The translations under genes were made by a program, and so were the position numbers. Below the pieces are notes generated by a model that was not told the DNA's origin, did no database searches, and saw only the letters and a list, made by a program, of their open reading frames with translations. From Caballeronia arvi (GTDB taxonomy: Bacteria > Pseudomonadota > Gammaproteobacteria > Burkholderiales > Burkholderiaceae): a DNA stretch of 64,000 nt. Each line of letters starts with the position of its first letter. Within the stretch, counting starts at the first letter, position 1. Positions 17,410-26,952 of this stretch are shown in pieces. The stretch covers positions 124,001-188,000 of the forward strand of contig NZ_FCOM02000002.1 in NCBI RefSeq assembly GCF_001544695.2, read 5' to 3'.

Positions 17410-17867
17410 TTGGCGACGATGTCCGCGTCCTCGCCGCTTCCGCCCGGTTTGCCGTCGGCGCCGTAGGTCATCAGGTCATAGTCTTTGCCGCCTTCGCCAG
17501 GCGAGCGATAGATATAGGGCTTGCCCCACGGATCGTTCGGAATCTGGCTGCTCATGTAGGGGCCGTCCCAGCCGGTCGTGTTGCCGACGTTGGACATCAG
17601 TGCGGCGAGTCCGGCGTCGGTGCCGGGATAGCGGCCCGTGTCGAGCCGGTATCGATCGAGCGCGCTTTCGATGCCCTTCATCTGCGAGGCCGCCGTCTTG
17701 CTGCGCGCCTTGCCCACTTCGCCGAAGAGCTTCGGCCCGACGTAGCCCGCCAGCAGCGCGATGATGAGCAGAACGACCAGCAATTCGAGCAAGGTGAAAG
17801 CACGCCGGCGCAGCCCGATGCCGCGCCGACCGAGCTTTGCCTTCGATACGGACAATCGTTCGTGCAT
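17406..17867 (-). CDS. Major type II pseudopilin GspG
   Basis: The 153-residue protein has a long basic leader (about 23 residues) ending RRRA, then FTLLELLVVLLIIALLAGYVGP. Glu5 is present, but the -1 residue is Ala instead of Gly. The C-terminal half is classic GspG: ALDRYRLDTGRYPGTDAGLAAL, GPYMSSQIPNDPWGKPYIYRSPGEGGKDYDLMTYGADGKPGG, including the calcium-site loop. It is the first secretion-machine gene, 80 bases after the GH18 chitinase. It would be the main subunit of the periplasmic pseudopilus. Confidence 0.95.
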   Translation of the reverse strand: MHERLSVSKAKLGRRGIGLRRRAFTLLELLVVLLIIALLAGYVGPKLFGEVGKARSKTAASQMKGIESALDRYRLDTGRYPGTDAGLAALMSNVGNTTGWDGPYMSSQIPNDPWGKPYIYRSPGEGGKDYDLMTYGADGKPGGSGEDADIVAK

Positions 17868-17947
17868 GGCTGCCCCCGTCGGTTCGAGTACTTCGCCACG
17901 CGCGCGATCGCCTCATTGCGCGGGCGATCGCGCGCTTGCCCCGGATT

Positions 17948-19981
17948 TCACTTGAGTCCGTCGCCCATGATTTTCAGCAGTTCCGCGTTGGGGCCGTCGC
18001 CGTCGAGTTCCCAGCTGAACGCGCCGCGCAGGTTGTTGGCCTTCACGTAGTCCATCTTGATCTGCACGGCGGTGGGCGAGTCGTAGGACCACCACGTCGA
18101 GCCGTCGTACTTGTACGACTGCTTCGTCACCGGGTGCTCGCGCAGGGTGCCGGCCGCGCCCTTCAGGATGCGATAGTCCTGGATGCCTTCCTCGTACTTG
18201 CCGGGCGCGGGCTTGGTGGCTTTCTGATAGAGGCCGTCGCCTTTCGCGCCCGCCGCGACGCCCGTCCATCCGCGCCCGTAGAACGGAATGCCGACGACGA
18301 GCTTGGACGGCGGCACGCCCGCGTTGAGCAGCGCCTTCACCGAGCTGTCGACGTTGTAGCTCGGGGCATAGCCTCCCGCCTTGTAGTTCGGGCTCTCGGG
18401 GTCGGCATAGAGCGGCGCCTGGAAGTCCGTCGGCCCGGTCGATTCCCAGCCGCCGTGAAAGTCGTACGACATGATGTTGATCCAGTCGAGCGACTTGCTG
18501 TATTCGCCCGGCGCCGTGTGCTCGATCTTGTCGGTGCCCGAGCCGATCGCGACGGTCAGCAGATAGCGCTTGCCCGATTGCGATCCGTACGCGTCGAGCT
18601 GCTTGCGGAACTCGGCGAGAAGCAGGGTGTAATTCTGCTTGTCGTTCGGATCGACGACGTTGTACGGCTGACCCGCGCCGCCGGGGAACTCCCAGTCGAT
18701 GTCGATGCCGTCGAAGATGCCGGCCGCCACGCCGTTGCCTCCGGTGTTGGAACCCGTATCGACTGGCAGATTGCCTTTGAGATAGAGATCGATGCACGAC
18801 GACACGAGCTGCTTGCGCAACGCATCAGTTGTCGCCGCTTTGCCGAACCATCTGGACCAGGTCCATCCGCCGAGCGAAATGATGATCTTCAGATTCGGAT
18901 ACTTGGCCTTGAGCAACTTGAGCTGGTTGAAGTTGCCCTTGAGAGGCGCGTCCCAGGCATCGGCCTTGCCGTTGACGGACTCGTTCGCACCGAAGTTCTT
19001 TCCGTAGTCGGCCCACTGATCGCCGCCGGTGCCGGCATCTGGCGCGTTCGGATTGGTCGCGCCGGGTTCGGCCTTGTTGACGATGCCGCACTCGTAGCCG
19101 CCGTTCTTCTGATAGAGGTTGCCGAACGCGTAGTTGATGAACGTGAGCAGCTTGGCCGATCCCGTCGTGTCGACATCCTTGAGCTTGTAATTGCGATCGT
19201 AGATGCCCCATTGCGCGAAGTAACCGCCGATCTCGCGCGCGCCCGCGGGGCTGGGCGTCGGGGCTGGCGTCGGCGTCGGGGCTGGCGTGGGAGTCGGCGT
19301 GGGCGTGGGCGTCGGCGTTGGTGTCGGCGTTGGCGTTGGCGTTGGCGTTGGTGTCGGCGTGGGCGTTGGAGTCGGCGTGGGCGTTGGAGTCGGCGTTGGC
19401 GTGGGTGTCGGCGTTGGCGTTGGCGTTGGCGTCGGAGTCGGAGTCGGAGTCGGAGTCGGCGTAGGAGCGGGCGTCGGCGAACCGGAGCATGCGCCGATGT
19501 CCTGCCACACGCCGTACGCTCCGGATTGCGCGGGATTCTCTCCTTGCGTCCACCACTTGTTTTGATAGTTGCGTCCGTTGTACGTGACCTTCGACCCGGC
19601 CTGAGCATAGACCTGCGAAGCCGACCACGCCGCAAAGCATGCAGTAGGCGAGGGAGCCGGCGTTGGTGTGGGTGTGGGCGTCGGTGTCGGTGTCGGTGTC
19701 GGCGGAGGTGCAGGTGTGGGCGTCGGCGTCGGCGACGGCGTTCCGCCCGAAGCGCCAAGATCCTTCCACAGCGTCGGTGTCGTGGCAGGGGTCCAGCCGG
19801 CGCCGGGATACGCCGTGTGCGCCTGAAGTGCCTGGTACGAATGGCCGTTATAGGTGACCGTCGCGCCAGCCGGGTAGGTCGTGCCTTCCGCCCATTCGGC
19901 GCTCCATGCGGTGACCGAATATGCGACCAGTGCGGTGAGCACGAGTGCGGTTGCTTTGGACTGCTTGCCAAGACGCTTCAT
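17948..19981 (-). CDS. GH18 chitinase with two CBM5/12-like modules and Thr-Pro linkers
   Basis: The 677-residue secreted protein has a signal peptide (about 1-28), a CBM5/12 (about 29-78), a Thr-Pro linker, a second cysteine-bounded module (containing [20 protein letters not shown]), a very long Thr-Pro linker of about 80 residues, and a GH18 catalytic barrel (about 250-677). The catalytic DxxDxDxE motif is DGIDIDWE, with Glu431 as acid. [16 protein letters not shown] and the last-strand FSWELDGDG are also typical. It hydrolyses chitin with retention. It is the first gene of the operon that encodes the secretion machine, with a GAGG ribosome-binding site and an AT-rich upstream region. Confidence 0.95.
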   Translation of the reverse strand: MKRLGKQSKATALVLTALVAYSVTAWSAEWAEGTTYPAGATVTYNGHSYQALQAHTAYPGAGWTPATTPTLWKDLGASGGTPSPTPTPTPAPPPTPTPTPTPTPTPTPAPSPTACFAAWSASQVYAQAGSKVTYNGRNYQNKWWTQGENPAQSGAYGVWQDIGACSGSPTPAPTPTPTPTPTPTPTPTPTPTPTPTPTPTPTPTPTPTPTPTPTPTPTPTPTPTPTPTPTPTPAPTPTPAPTPSPAGAREIGGYFAQWGIYDRNYKLKDVDTTGSAKLLTFINYAFGNLYQKNGGYECGIVNKAEPGATNPNAPDAGTGGDQWADYGKNFGANESVNGKADAWDAPLKGNFNQLKLLKAKYPNLKIIISLGGWTWSRWFGKAATTDALRKQLVSSCIDLYLKGNLPVDTGSNTGGNGVAAGIFDGIDIDWEFPGGAGQPYNVVDPNDKQNYTLLLAEFRKQLDAYGSQSGKRYLLTVAIGSGTDKIEHTAPGEYSKSLDWINIMSYDFHGGWESTGPTDFQAPLYADPESPNYKAGGYAPSYNVDSSVKALLNAGVPPSKLVVGIPFYGRGWTGVAAGAKGDGLYQKATKPAPGKYEEGIQDYRILKGAAGTLREHPVTKQSYKYDGSTWWSYDSPTAVQIKMDYVKANNLRGAFSWELDGDGPNAELLKIMGDGLK
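19251..19482 (-). repeat. Hexanucleotide repeat coding for the long Thr-Pro linker of GH18
   Basis: The plus strand shows GGCGTT, GGCGTC, GGAGTC and GGTGTC units in series, the longest such tract in the window. It codes for alternating Thr-Pro. Copy number changes would lengthen or shorten the linker without a frameshift. Confidence 0.85.
19651..19740 (-). repeat. Hexanucleotide repeat coding for the first Thr-Pro linker of GH18
   Basis: A shorter tract of the same type of unit separates the two binding modules of the GH18 chitinase. Confidence 0.8.
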
Positions 19982-20342
19982 GGTCGCGGCCTCACTGGTG
20001 TGGTTTTCTGATTGATTTCAGTTCTTGGCATTTTTTCCGCGCCGGATGCTATTTTTAACGGGCGGCTTATAGATGGGTGTGGGATATATTGATAATCCAA
20101 CCTATGCTGCTAGGCAAGGCATATTCAATATTAGGTTTCCTACAGGATCGATTTATTGAATTTCGATCGCCGAAACCCAAGTGGTATTCCGATGGGCCAT
20201 TTATGGCGCATTCAGAAATATTGCGGAGGCTGAAATGACTTATCGATAAATCCCGTCCTGCGACGCACGCGGAAATCGATTCGCGGAATAATCGTCGCTT
20301 CGTTGACGGATTATCTATTCGGGCTATTTACTGTCGTCGAAT
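19982..20342. promoter_or_regulatory. AT-rich region upstream of the chitinase/secretion operon
   Basis: About 360 bases without a gene, strongly AT-rich compared with both sides. It must carry the promoter and control region of the GH18-to-GH19 operon. I could not assign a convincing -35/-10 pair. A TTGAATTTCGATCG stretch near 20156 resembles TTGAATTTCAATCG near 2744 in front of the LPMO gene (13 of 14 bases), a possible shared regulatory element. Confidence 0.5.
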
Positions 20343-20373
20343 AAAAAAACGGACTCCCGAAAGAGTCCGTTTT
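20343..20373 (-). terminator. Rho-independent terminator of argH
   Basis: On the minus strand an 8-bp stem (ACGGACTC paired with GAGTCCGT) with a 6-base loop is followed by a run of seven T residues, about 20 bases after the argH stop codon. Confidence 0.88.
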
Positions 20374-20391
20374 CAGCAAAAGCGCAGCGCT

Positions 20392-21798
20392 TCAGTTCAA
20401 TGCCGCGCGCGCCGCCTGCGCCGCCGCGCGCACCTGATCCGGCGCGGTGCCGCCCGGATGATTGCGGCTCGCGACCGAACCTTCGAGCGTCAGATACTCG
20501 AACACGTCCTCGCCGATGAGATGCGCGACGTTCGGCAGTTCGATGCGCATCGCGTCCAGCGACAAATCCGCGAGATCGCAGCCGCGATCGTCACAGATAC
20601 GCACCGCGTGCGCGACCGCTTCGTGCGCATCGCGGAAAGGCAGGCCGCGCTTCACGAGATAGTCCGCGAGATCGGTCGCGGTCGAAAATCCCTGTAACGC
20701 CGCCGCGCGCATGGCCTGCGGCTTGACGGTGATGCCCGCCGCCATTTCAGCGAAGATGCGCAGCGTGTCCGCGACCGTATCGACGGTATCGAACAGCGGT
20801 TCCTTGTCTTCCTGATTGTCCTTGTTGTACGCGAGCGGCTGACCTTTCATCAGCGTGAGCAGCGCCATCAGATGACCGTTCACGCGGCCCGTCTTGCCGC
20901 GCGCGAGCTCGGGCACGTCGGGGTTCTTCTTCTGCGGCATGATCGACGAACCCGTGCAGAAACGGTCCGCCAGATCGATGAAGCCCACGCGCGGGCTCAT
21001 CCACAAAACGAGTTCTTCCGAGAAGCGCGAAACGTGCGTCATGACGAGCGCGGCCGCCGCCGTGAATTCGATCGCGAAATCGCGGTCGGACACCGCATCG
21101 AGCGAATTCGCGCAGATGCCGTCGAAGCCGAGCGTCTTCGCGACCGCGTGACGATCGATCGGATAGCTCGTGCCCGCGAGCGCCGCGGCGCCCAGCGGCA
21201 GGCGGTTCACGCGCTTGCGCGCGTCCTGCATGCGCTCGGCGTCGCGCGAAAACATTTCGACGTACGCTAGAAGGTGATGCCCGAACGTCACCGGCTGCGC
21301 GACTTGCAGATGCGTGAAGCCCGGCATGATCGTGTCGGCGTTTTTCTCGGCGATATCAATCAGAGCGAGACGCAAGTCCTTCAGCAACCCGCCGATGCGA
21401 TCGATCTCGCCGCGCAGCCACAAACGGATATCGGTTGCGACCTGATCGTTGCGCGAGCGGCCGGTGTGCAGGCGCTTGCCCGCATCGCCGATCAAAGCCG
21501 TCAAACGCGCCTCGATATTCAGATGCACGTCTTCCAGATCCAGCTTCCACTCGAACTCGCCGCGCTCGATTTCGCCCTTGATCTGCGCCATGCCGCGCTC
21601 GATGGCGGCAAGGTCGTCGGCGCTGATGATCTTCTGCGCCGCGAGCATCGATGCATGCGCGAGCGAGCCTTGAATATCGACGAGCGCAAGACGGTTATCG
21701 AAGAACACCGACGACGTATAGCGCTTGACGAGCTCCGACATCGGTTCGGAGAAGCGAGCCGACCAGGCTTCGCCTTTTTTGTGAAGTTGGGACGTCAT
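20392..21798 (-). CDS. argH: Argininosuccinate lyase
   Basis: The 468-residue cytoplasmic enzyme of the fumarase/aspartase superfamily carries out the last step of arginine synthesis, splitting argininosuccinate into arginine and fumarate. The signature [12 protein letters not shown] is at 283-294, the [12 protein letters not shown] region at about 112-123 and the His of GFTHLQ at 163. The length is normal. It stands alone with its own terminator. Other arg genes are not in the window. Confidence 0.97.
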   Translation of the reverse strand: MTSQLHKKGEAWSARFSEPMSELVKRYTSSVFFDNRLALVDIQGSLAHASMLAAQKIISADDLAAIERGMAQIKGEIERGEFEWKLDLEDVHLNIEARLTALIGDAGKRLHTGRSRNDQVATDIRLWLRGEIDRIGGLLKDLRLALIDIAEKNADTIMPGFTHLQVAQPVTFGHHLLAYVEMFSRDAERMQDARKRVNRLPLGAAALAGTSYPIDRHAVAKTLGFDGICANSLDAVSDRDFAIEFTAAAALVMTHVSRFSEELVLWMSPRVGFIDLADRFCTGSSIMPQKKNPDVPELARGKTGRVNGHLMALLTLMKGQPLAYNKDNQEDKEPLFDTVDTVADTLRIFAEMAAGITVKPQAMRAAALQGFSTATDLADYLVKRGLPFRDAHEAVAHAVRICDDRGCDLADLSLDAMRIELPNVAHLIGEDVFEYLTLEGSVASRNHPGGTAPDQVRAAAQAARAALN

Positions 21799-21853
21799 GG
21801 TGATTTTCTCAGCGGATTGAGCTTCGGGAAGGCCAAAATTTTAACATTCGACG

Positions 21854-22666
21854 CTATTCGGATTCGGACCCGACGAGAATCACGAGTTTCAAATCCTCGC
21901 GATGCGCCGGCCTGAAAGTGATCTGATTGAACACGACACGCCCGCGCGACGGATGGCTGAACGCGCGTTCGCCGCCTTCGCGCTCGAACACGTCCTGCGA
22001 CGCCCAGTAGCGCGCGAACGCATCGCTTGCGGCGGACAGCGAATCGATGAGCGCGCGCGTCGGGGCGTCGTTCAGATGGCGGATCGAATCGGCGCGGAAC
22101 TCGGCCGCGAGCCGCCGCGCGCGCGTGTCCCAGTCGACGATCAGCGCGCGCGCCGCCGGCGACGTGAACGTGTAGGTGAGGAGATTGCGGTCGTTCGCGC
22201 CGTCGAGCCAGCCGACGAAGAGATCGGCCGCGTGCTCGTTCCAGCGCAGCGCGTTCCATTGACGATCGAGCACGTAGGCGGGCGCGCCGATCAGACCGAC
22301 CGTCTGCAACAGCGCGGCGGGTGCGTCCTGCGCCGCGGGATCGGGCTCGGCGGGATCGCGCTGGGCGGCGAGCTCGAACAGATATGCGCGTTCGGCACGC
22401 GAAAGCTGCAACGCGACCGCGATGCGCGCCAGCGCATCGGCGGACGCCGACACCGGGCGCCCTTGCTCGATCCACGTGTACCAGGTCGGGCTCACGCCGC
22501 ACAGTTGCGCGACTTCCTCGCGGCGCAATCCCGGCGTGCGGCGGCGCGGGCCGGGCGCGAGTCCGACCGCCTGCGGCGAAAGCCGTTCGCGATGTGCGCG
22601 GATGAACTCGCCGAGCGCGTGCGCGGCCGTTTCGATATGGGGTTCTTGGTTGTCGGGGTGGTTCAT
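21854..22666 (-). CDS. XRE-type transcriptional regulator with MmyB-like ligand-binding domain
   Basis: The 270-residue protein has an N-terminal helix-turn-helix (about 15-90, with RRTPGLRREEVAQLCGVSPTWYTWIEQGR, the hallmark of this family) and a C-terminal MmyB-like domain (about 110-265) thought to bind a small hydrophobic ligand. It is divergent from a methyltransferase gene across 110 bases containing a 14-bp palindrome, a likely operator. The family commonly represses the gene transcribed away from it, often a dehydrogenase or methyltransferase. The ligand is unknown. Confidence 0.88.
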   Translation of the reverse strand: MNHPDNQEPHIETAAHALGEFIRAHRERLSPQAVGLAPGPRRRTPGLRREEVAQLCGVSPTWYTWIEQGRPVSASADALARIAVALQLSRAERAYLFELAAQRDPAEPDPAAQDAPAALLQTVGLIGAPAYVLDRQWNALRWNEHAADLFVGWLDGANDRNLLTYTFTSPAARALIVDWDTRARRLAAEFRADSIRHLNDAPTRALIDSLSAASDAFARYWASQDVFEREGGERAFSHPSRGRVVFNQITFRPAHREDLKLVILVGSESE

Positions 22667-22713
22667 TGGGACTGCGTCGGCTGGTGTTTCTGATACCAGG
22701 ATATCTGCTCAAC

Positions 22714-22727
22714 TTGTACTGGTACAA
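22714..22727. promoter_or_regulatory. Palindromic operator candidate between the XRE regulator and the methyltransferase gene
   Basis: TTGTAC and GTACAA are perfect inverted half-sites separated by TG. They lie 48 bases from the regulator start and 50 bases from the methyltransferase start, so one site could control both divergent promoters. Confidence 0.55.
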
Positions 22728-22776
22728 AGCGCGCTCTATTGTAGCGGCACAAGCCCATACGAAACCGGAGCCCACG

Positions 22777-23541
22777 ATGAAACATCACGACCAGGTCGCC
22801 GACGCCTTCGGCTCGACCGCCGCCGCCTACCTCACGAGCCAGGTCCACGCGAGCGGCGCGGATTTGCAGAATCTCGCCGCGACCTTCGCGGCCACGTGCG
22901 GCAACGCGAGCGTGCTGGACATGGGCTGCGGCGCGGGACACGCGAGCTTCGCGGTCGCGCCGCACGTGCGCGAAGTCGTCGCCTACGACATCGCGCCGCC
23001 AATGCTCGCGACCGTCGATGCCGCCGCGAAAGAGCGCGGCCTCACGACGATCCGCACGCAGCAGGGCGCGGCCGAAACGCTGCCATTCGCCGACGCGTCG
23101 TTCGACTGGGCGATCAGCCGCATGAGCGCGCACCATTGGCGCGACGTTTCGGCAGCGTTGAAGGAAGCGCATCGCGTGCTGAAGGCGGGCGGACGGCTGA
23201 AGTTCATCGATATCGCGGGCATCGACGATCCGCTTTACGACACGCATATCCAGGCCATCGAACTTCTGCGCGATGCGTCGCATATCCGCGACTATCGCGC
23301 CGACGAATGGATCGCGATGCTCGACGCCGCCGGCTTCGACGCACACGTGACCGAACGCTGGCGCATTCCGCTCGAATTCGACACGTGGGTCGCGCGCATG
23401 CGCACGCCGCCCGAGCGTGTCACGGCGATCAGATCGATGTGGACGAGCGCGCCCGATGAAGTGCGCCAGTATTTCGGCGTGAAGGAAGACGGCTCGTTCG
23501 AACTCGACGCGATGATGATCGAGGCGAAGCGGCGGGATTAG
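22777..23541 (+). CDS. Class I SAM-dependent methyltransferase
   Basis: The 254-residue protein has the S-adenosylmethionine-binding motif I VLDMGCGAGHASFAVA (about 47-62), acidic motif II (VVAYDIAPPML) and later strands (DASFDWAISRMSAHHW, KAGGRLKFIDIAG). It resembles the UbiE/COQ5 and YcgJ-like group. The start MKHHDQV has GGAG about 6 bases upstream. It is divergent from the XRE regulator and probably controlled by it. The substrate is unknown; the conserved DVxxAL(K/R)EAxRVLK segment is common to methyltransferases of small molecules. Confidence 0.88.
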   Translation: MKHHDQVADAFGSTAAAYLTSQVHASGADLQNLAATFAATCGNASVLDMGCGAGHASFAVAPHVREVVAYDIAPPMLATVDAAAKERGLTTIRTQQGAAETLPFADASFDWAISRMSAHHWRDVSAALKEAHRVLKAGGRLKFIDIAGIDDPLYDTHIQAIELLRDASHIRDYRADEWIAMLDAAGFDAHVTERWRIPLEFDTWVARMRTPPERVTAIRSMWTSAPDEVRQYFGVKEDGSFELDAMMIEAKRRD

Positions 23542-23565
23542 ACGCCGCTTCGGCCGGCCGAGGAA

Positions 23566-26500
23566 TCAACCGGTATTGCGCAAGCCCGCCGCAATGCCGT
23601 TGATCGTGAGGTGAATCCCGCGCCGCAGCCGCACGTTCTGATCACCCGCGCGATGGCGCTTGAGCAGTTCCACTTGCAAGTGATTGAGCGGATCGAGATA
23701 CGGGAAGCGGTTCTTGATCGAGCGCGCGAGCAAGGGATTGTCCGCGAGACGATCGATCTTGCCGGTGATCTCGCCGAGCACATCGCATGTGCGCTGATGT
23801 TCCGCGACGATCTTGTCGAAGACGAGCTTGCGCAGCTTCTTGTCGCTGACGAGCTGCGCATAGCGCGACGCAACCGCGAGATCGGTCTTCGCGAGCACCA
23901 TGTCCATGTTCGACAGCAGGTTCTTGAAGAACGGCCACGTCTTGTGCATCTTGCGCAGCATCGCGAGGCGCTTCGCGCGCTCGTCGTCCGAATCCGTCTT
24001 GTCGAGATACGCGGTCACCGCGCTGCCGAAGCCGTACCAGCCCGTGAGCAGCAAACGGCATTGTCCCCACGAGAAGCCCCACGGAATCGCGCGCAGATCC
24101 TCGATCTTGCGTTGCTTCGGGTCCTGCAGCTTGCGCGACGCCGGCCGGCTGCCGATGTTCAGTTCCGCGATCTCCGAAATTGGCGTCGACAGGAAGAAGT
24201 AGTCGGTGAAGCCGGGCGTCTCGTAGACGAGCGCGCGGTACGCGGCCATCGCGGAATCGGAGAGCGTCTGCATCGCCGCTTCGAATTGCGGCAGTTGCGC
24301 GGGCGCGTTTTCATGCGGCAGCACGGATGCTTCGAGCGTCGCCGCGACCACCGTCTCCAGATTGCGCCGCCCGATTTCCGCGTTCGCGAATTTGCTCGCG
24401 ATCACTTCGCCCTGCTCGGTGAGGCGGATTTGTCCGTCGACGGTGCCGGGCGGCTGCGACAGAATCGCCTGATAGGTCGGGCCGCCGCCGCGTCCGACCG
24501 TGCCGCCGCGGCCGTGGAACAGGCGCAGCGTCGTGCCGCGTTCGTTGAAGAGCGTGACGAGCGCCAGCTCCGCGCGATACAGCTCCCAGTTCGACGTCAG
24601 AAAGCCGCCGTCCTTGTTGCTGTCCGAATAGCCGAGCATCACTTCCTGCTCGTTGCCCTGATTCTCGATCAGCTTGCCGATGCCCGGCAGCGCGAAGAAT
24701 TCGCCCATGATGACGGGTGCGTTGCGCAAGTCGGCGATGGTCTCGAAGAGCGGAATGACCATGAGGCCGTCGCGCGGGGAGTCGTCCTTCGCGTCGAGGC
24801 AACCTTGCAGCACGCCGGTTTCCTTCTGCAACAGCATCACTTCCAGCAGATCGCTGACGGTTTCCGTATGGGAAATGATGTAGTTGCGCACCGCGCGCGC
24901 GCCGAACTTCTCGCGCGTCTCGCGGGCCGCTTCGAGCACGCCGAGCTCGCTCTTCGCGAGATCGGAATATTGCGCGTAGGGAAGACGCAGCGGACGCGGC
25001 TGCGCGAGTTCCTTCTGCAGTACGTCGCGCTTTTGTTCTTCGGACAGCGACGCGTAATCCGCCACGACGCCCGCGCGCGCAAGCAGTTCCGCGATTACGG
25101 CTTCGTGGATATCCGAACTCTGCCGCAAGTCGATGCTCGCGAGATGGAAGCCAAACACTTCGGCCGCGCGCACGAGCGGCGACAGACGCAGGATCGACAT
25201 CGACTCGCCGTGATGCTCGGCGAGCGAATCGACCAGCACGTGCAGATCGCGCACGAACTCGGAGGAATCGGCATAGGGCGTCGCGCGGATCTGCGGCGTG
25301 CCCGGTCCGGCGCTGCGCACCGAAACGACGCCTTCGCCGAGCCGCACGCGCGCACTCGCCGCGAGCCGCGTGTAAATGCCGATGAGCGCGCGCCGATACG
25401 GCTCGTCCGTGCGATGCGGCGACTGGTCGGGCGAGGCATCGGCGAGCGCTTTCAATGCATCGCTCGAACCGGCGAGCAGGTTCGACACGGACAGTTCCGC
25501 GCCGAGCTTGTGCACCTCTTCGAGATAGTGCTCGAAGATCACGATCGCCTGACGCGTGATCGCGGTTTCGAGCGTTTCGCCGGTGACGAACGGATTGCCG
25601 TCGCGGTCGCCGCCGATCCAGCTACCCATCTGGAAGAACGGCGGCAGGCGCACGGGCAGGCCGTGCTCGGCCAGCGCGGCTTCGATATCGGCGTAGAGCC
25701 CGGGAATCTCCGCGAGAAACGTCGCGCGATAGTAGGACAGCGCGTTGTCGATTTCATCGGTGACGCTCAGGCGCGTGTCGCGCAGCATGCGCGTCTGCCA
25801 CAGCGACGTCACGCGCGCGCGCAGCACGGCTTCGTTGCGGGCGCGCTCGCGTGCGGTCAGTTCCTGGTCGCGCTCGGCGAGCAGACGCGCGATGTCGTGC
25901 TGTCCATCGAGAATGCTCTTGCGCGACACTTCAGTCGGATGCGCTGTGAGGACGGGGACGATCAGCGCATCGCCGAAAAACTTCTCCAGCATCTTGCGCG
26001 TCTCGCTGGCCTTCTTGTGCTCGCGCATGCGCTCGATCGCATAGGCGATCGTGCCGGGCTGCGAGACCGAACCGGCGAGCGCGTGAATGCGGCGGCGGCG
26101 GTTGTGATGACGGTCTTCCGCGATGTTCGCGAGATGCGAGAAGTAGCTGAATGCGCGCACGACCGACACCGTCTGCTCCGGCGACAGCGCGCGCAGTTTC
26201 TTCTCCAGCGTCTGCGCGGCTTCGCTGTCGTCCTCGCGGCGGAATTTCACGGCCGTCTGACGGATGGCCTCGACGACATCGAACACGGCGTCGCCTTCCT
26301 GTTCGCGCAGCACTTCGCCGAGCAGCCGGCCGAGGAAGCGGATGTCTTCGAAGAGCGGGCGGTCCTTGTCGTCGCGCGTGCGGCTCGTGGACTTCGGCAC
26401 GGGTGCGCCGTTCGCACGCGGCGCTCTCGTCTTGGCGGCGACGGCTTTCTTCGCGACCTTCAGCGGAATCGCCGCTTTCACCGCTTTCGATCCTTTCGTG

Positions 26501-26616
26501 GCCGTCGCGGCCTTCGTGACGATGGGCGACGACGCCGCGCGGGGCGCGTCGGAGGAGGAAGACTGGGGCGATGCGGCGTTGCGGCGCGTCGGGCGAGCCG
26601 ATCCAGAAGACGTCAC
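23566..26616 (-). CDS. ppc: Phosphoenolpyruvate carboxylase with an N-terminal extension
   Basis: The 1016-residue enzyme adds bicarbonate to phosphoenolpyruvate to give oxaloacetate, refilling the citric acid cycle. Catalytic His226 lies in [35 protein letters not shown] and the C-terminal NTG are intact. His226 corresponds to His138 of the E. coli enzyme, so there is an extra segment of about 88 residues at the N-terminus, rich in Ala, Lys, Ser and Thr and of low complexity. An internal start after this stretch is not obvious. It is divergent from hemC. Confidence 0.96.
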   Translation of the reverse strand: MTSSGSARPTRRNAASPQSSSSDAPRAASSPIVTKAATATKGSKAVKAAIPLKVAKKAVAAKTRAPRANGAPVPKSTSRTRDDKDRPLFEDIRFLGRLLGEVLREQEGDAVFDVVEAIRQTAVKFRREDDSEAAQTLEKKLRALSPEQTVSVVRAFSYFSHLANIAEDRHHNRRRRIHALAGSVSQPGTIAYAIERMREHKKASETRKMLEKFFGDALIVPVLTAHPTEVSRKSILDGQHDIARLLAERDQELTARERARNEAVLRARVTSLWQTRMLRDTRLSVTDEIDNALSYYRATFLAEIPGLYADIEAALAEHGLPVRLPPFFQMGSWIGGDRDGNPFVTGETLETAITRQAIVIFEHYLEEVHKLGAELSVSNLLAGSSDALKALADASPDQSPHRTDEPYRRALIGIYTRLAASARVRLGEGVVSVRSAGPGTPQIRATPYADSSEFVRDLHVLVDSLAEHHGESMSILRLSPLVRAAEVFGFHLASIDLRQSSDIHEAVIAELLARAGVVADYASLSEEQKRDVLQKELAQPRPLRLPYAQYSDLAKSELGVLEAARETREKFGARAVRNYIISHTETVSDLLEVMLLQKETGVLQGCLDAKDDSPRDGLMVIPLFETIADLRNAPVIMGEFFALPGIGKLIENQGNEQEVMLGYSDSNKDGGFLTSNWELYRAELALVTLFNERGTTLRLFHGRGGTVGRGGGPTYQAILSQPPGTVDGQIRLTEQGEVIASKFANAEIGRRNLETVVAATLEASVLPHENAPAQLPQFEAAMQTLSDSAMAAYRALVYETPGFTDYFFLSTPISEIAELNIGSRPASRKLQDPKQRKIEDLRAIPWGFSWGQCRLLLTGWYGFGSAVTAYLDKTDSDDERAKRLAMLRKMHKTWPFFKNLLSNMDMVLAKTDLAVASRYAQLVSDKKLRKLVFDKIVAEHQRTCDVLGEITGKIDRLADNPLLARSIKNRFPYLDPLNHLQVELLKRHRAGDQNVRLRRGIHLTINGIAAGLRNTG

Positions 26617-26952
26617 GTTGGGTTCCTCTCAGAAGCTGCGAAGCCAGGCACATCGACGGGATGCCGCAACCTTCGGGAGGCGCCGCATCGGACAGGAAAC
26701 CGCAGGCCGCGCGAACGGCCGTGCGTCAAACCGGCGACAGCATGCCGCGGTGTTCCGGGCGCCACGAAGCGTTCATCGTGCGCGAGCCGGCAACCGCTGC
26801 CGTTCACGCCGGTCGAAACGCACCGCGGACGCCCTGAAAGGCGCACCGGACAAGGCTCTCGCGCGCTGCCCGTGTGTCGGTGGAGCTTGGCGTGCGTGCT
26901 ACCATTGTTCGCTAATGTGTATTCATCCATCCCGTCATTCGATCGAGCATCA
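26617..26952. promoter_or_regulatory. Divergent ppc/hemC intergenic region
   Basis: These 336 bases show no convincing gene on either strand; the reading frames seen are GC-driven. They must carry the promoters of ppc (minus) and the hem operon (plus). No clear operator or attenuator was found. Confidence 0.5.
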
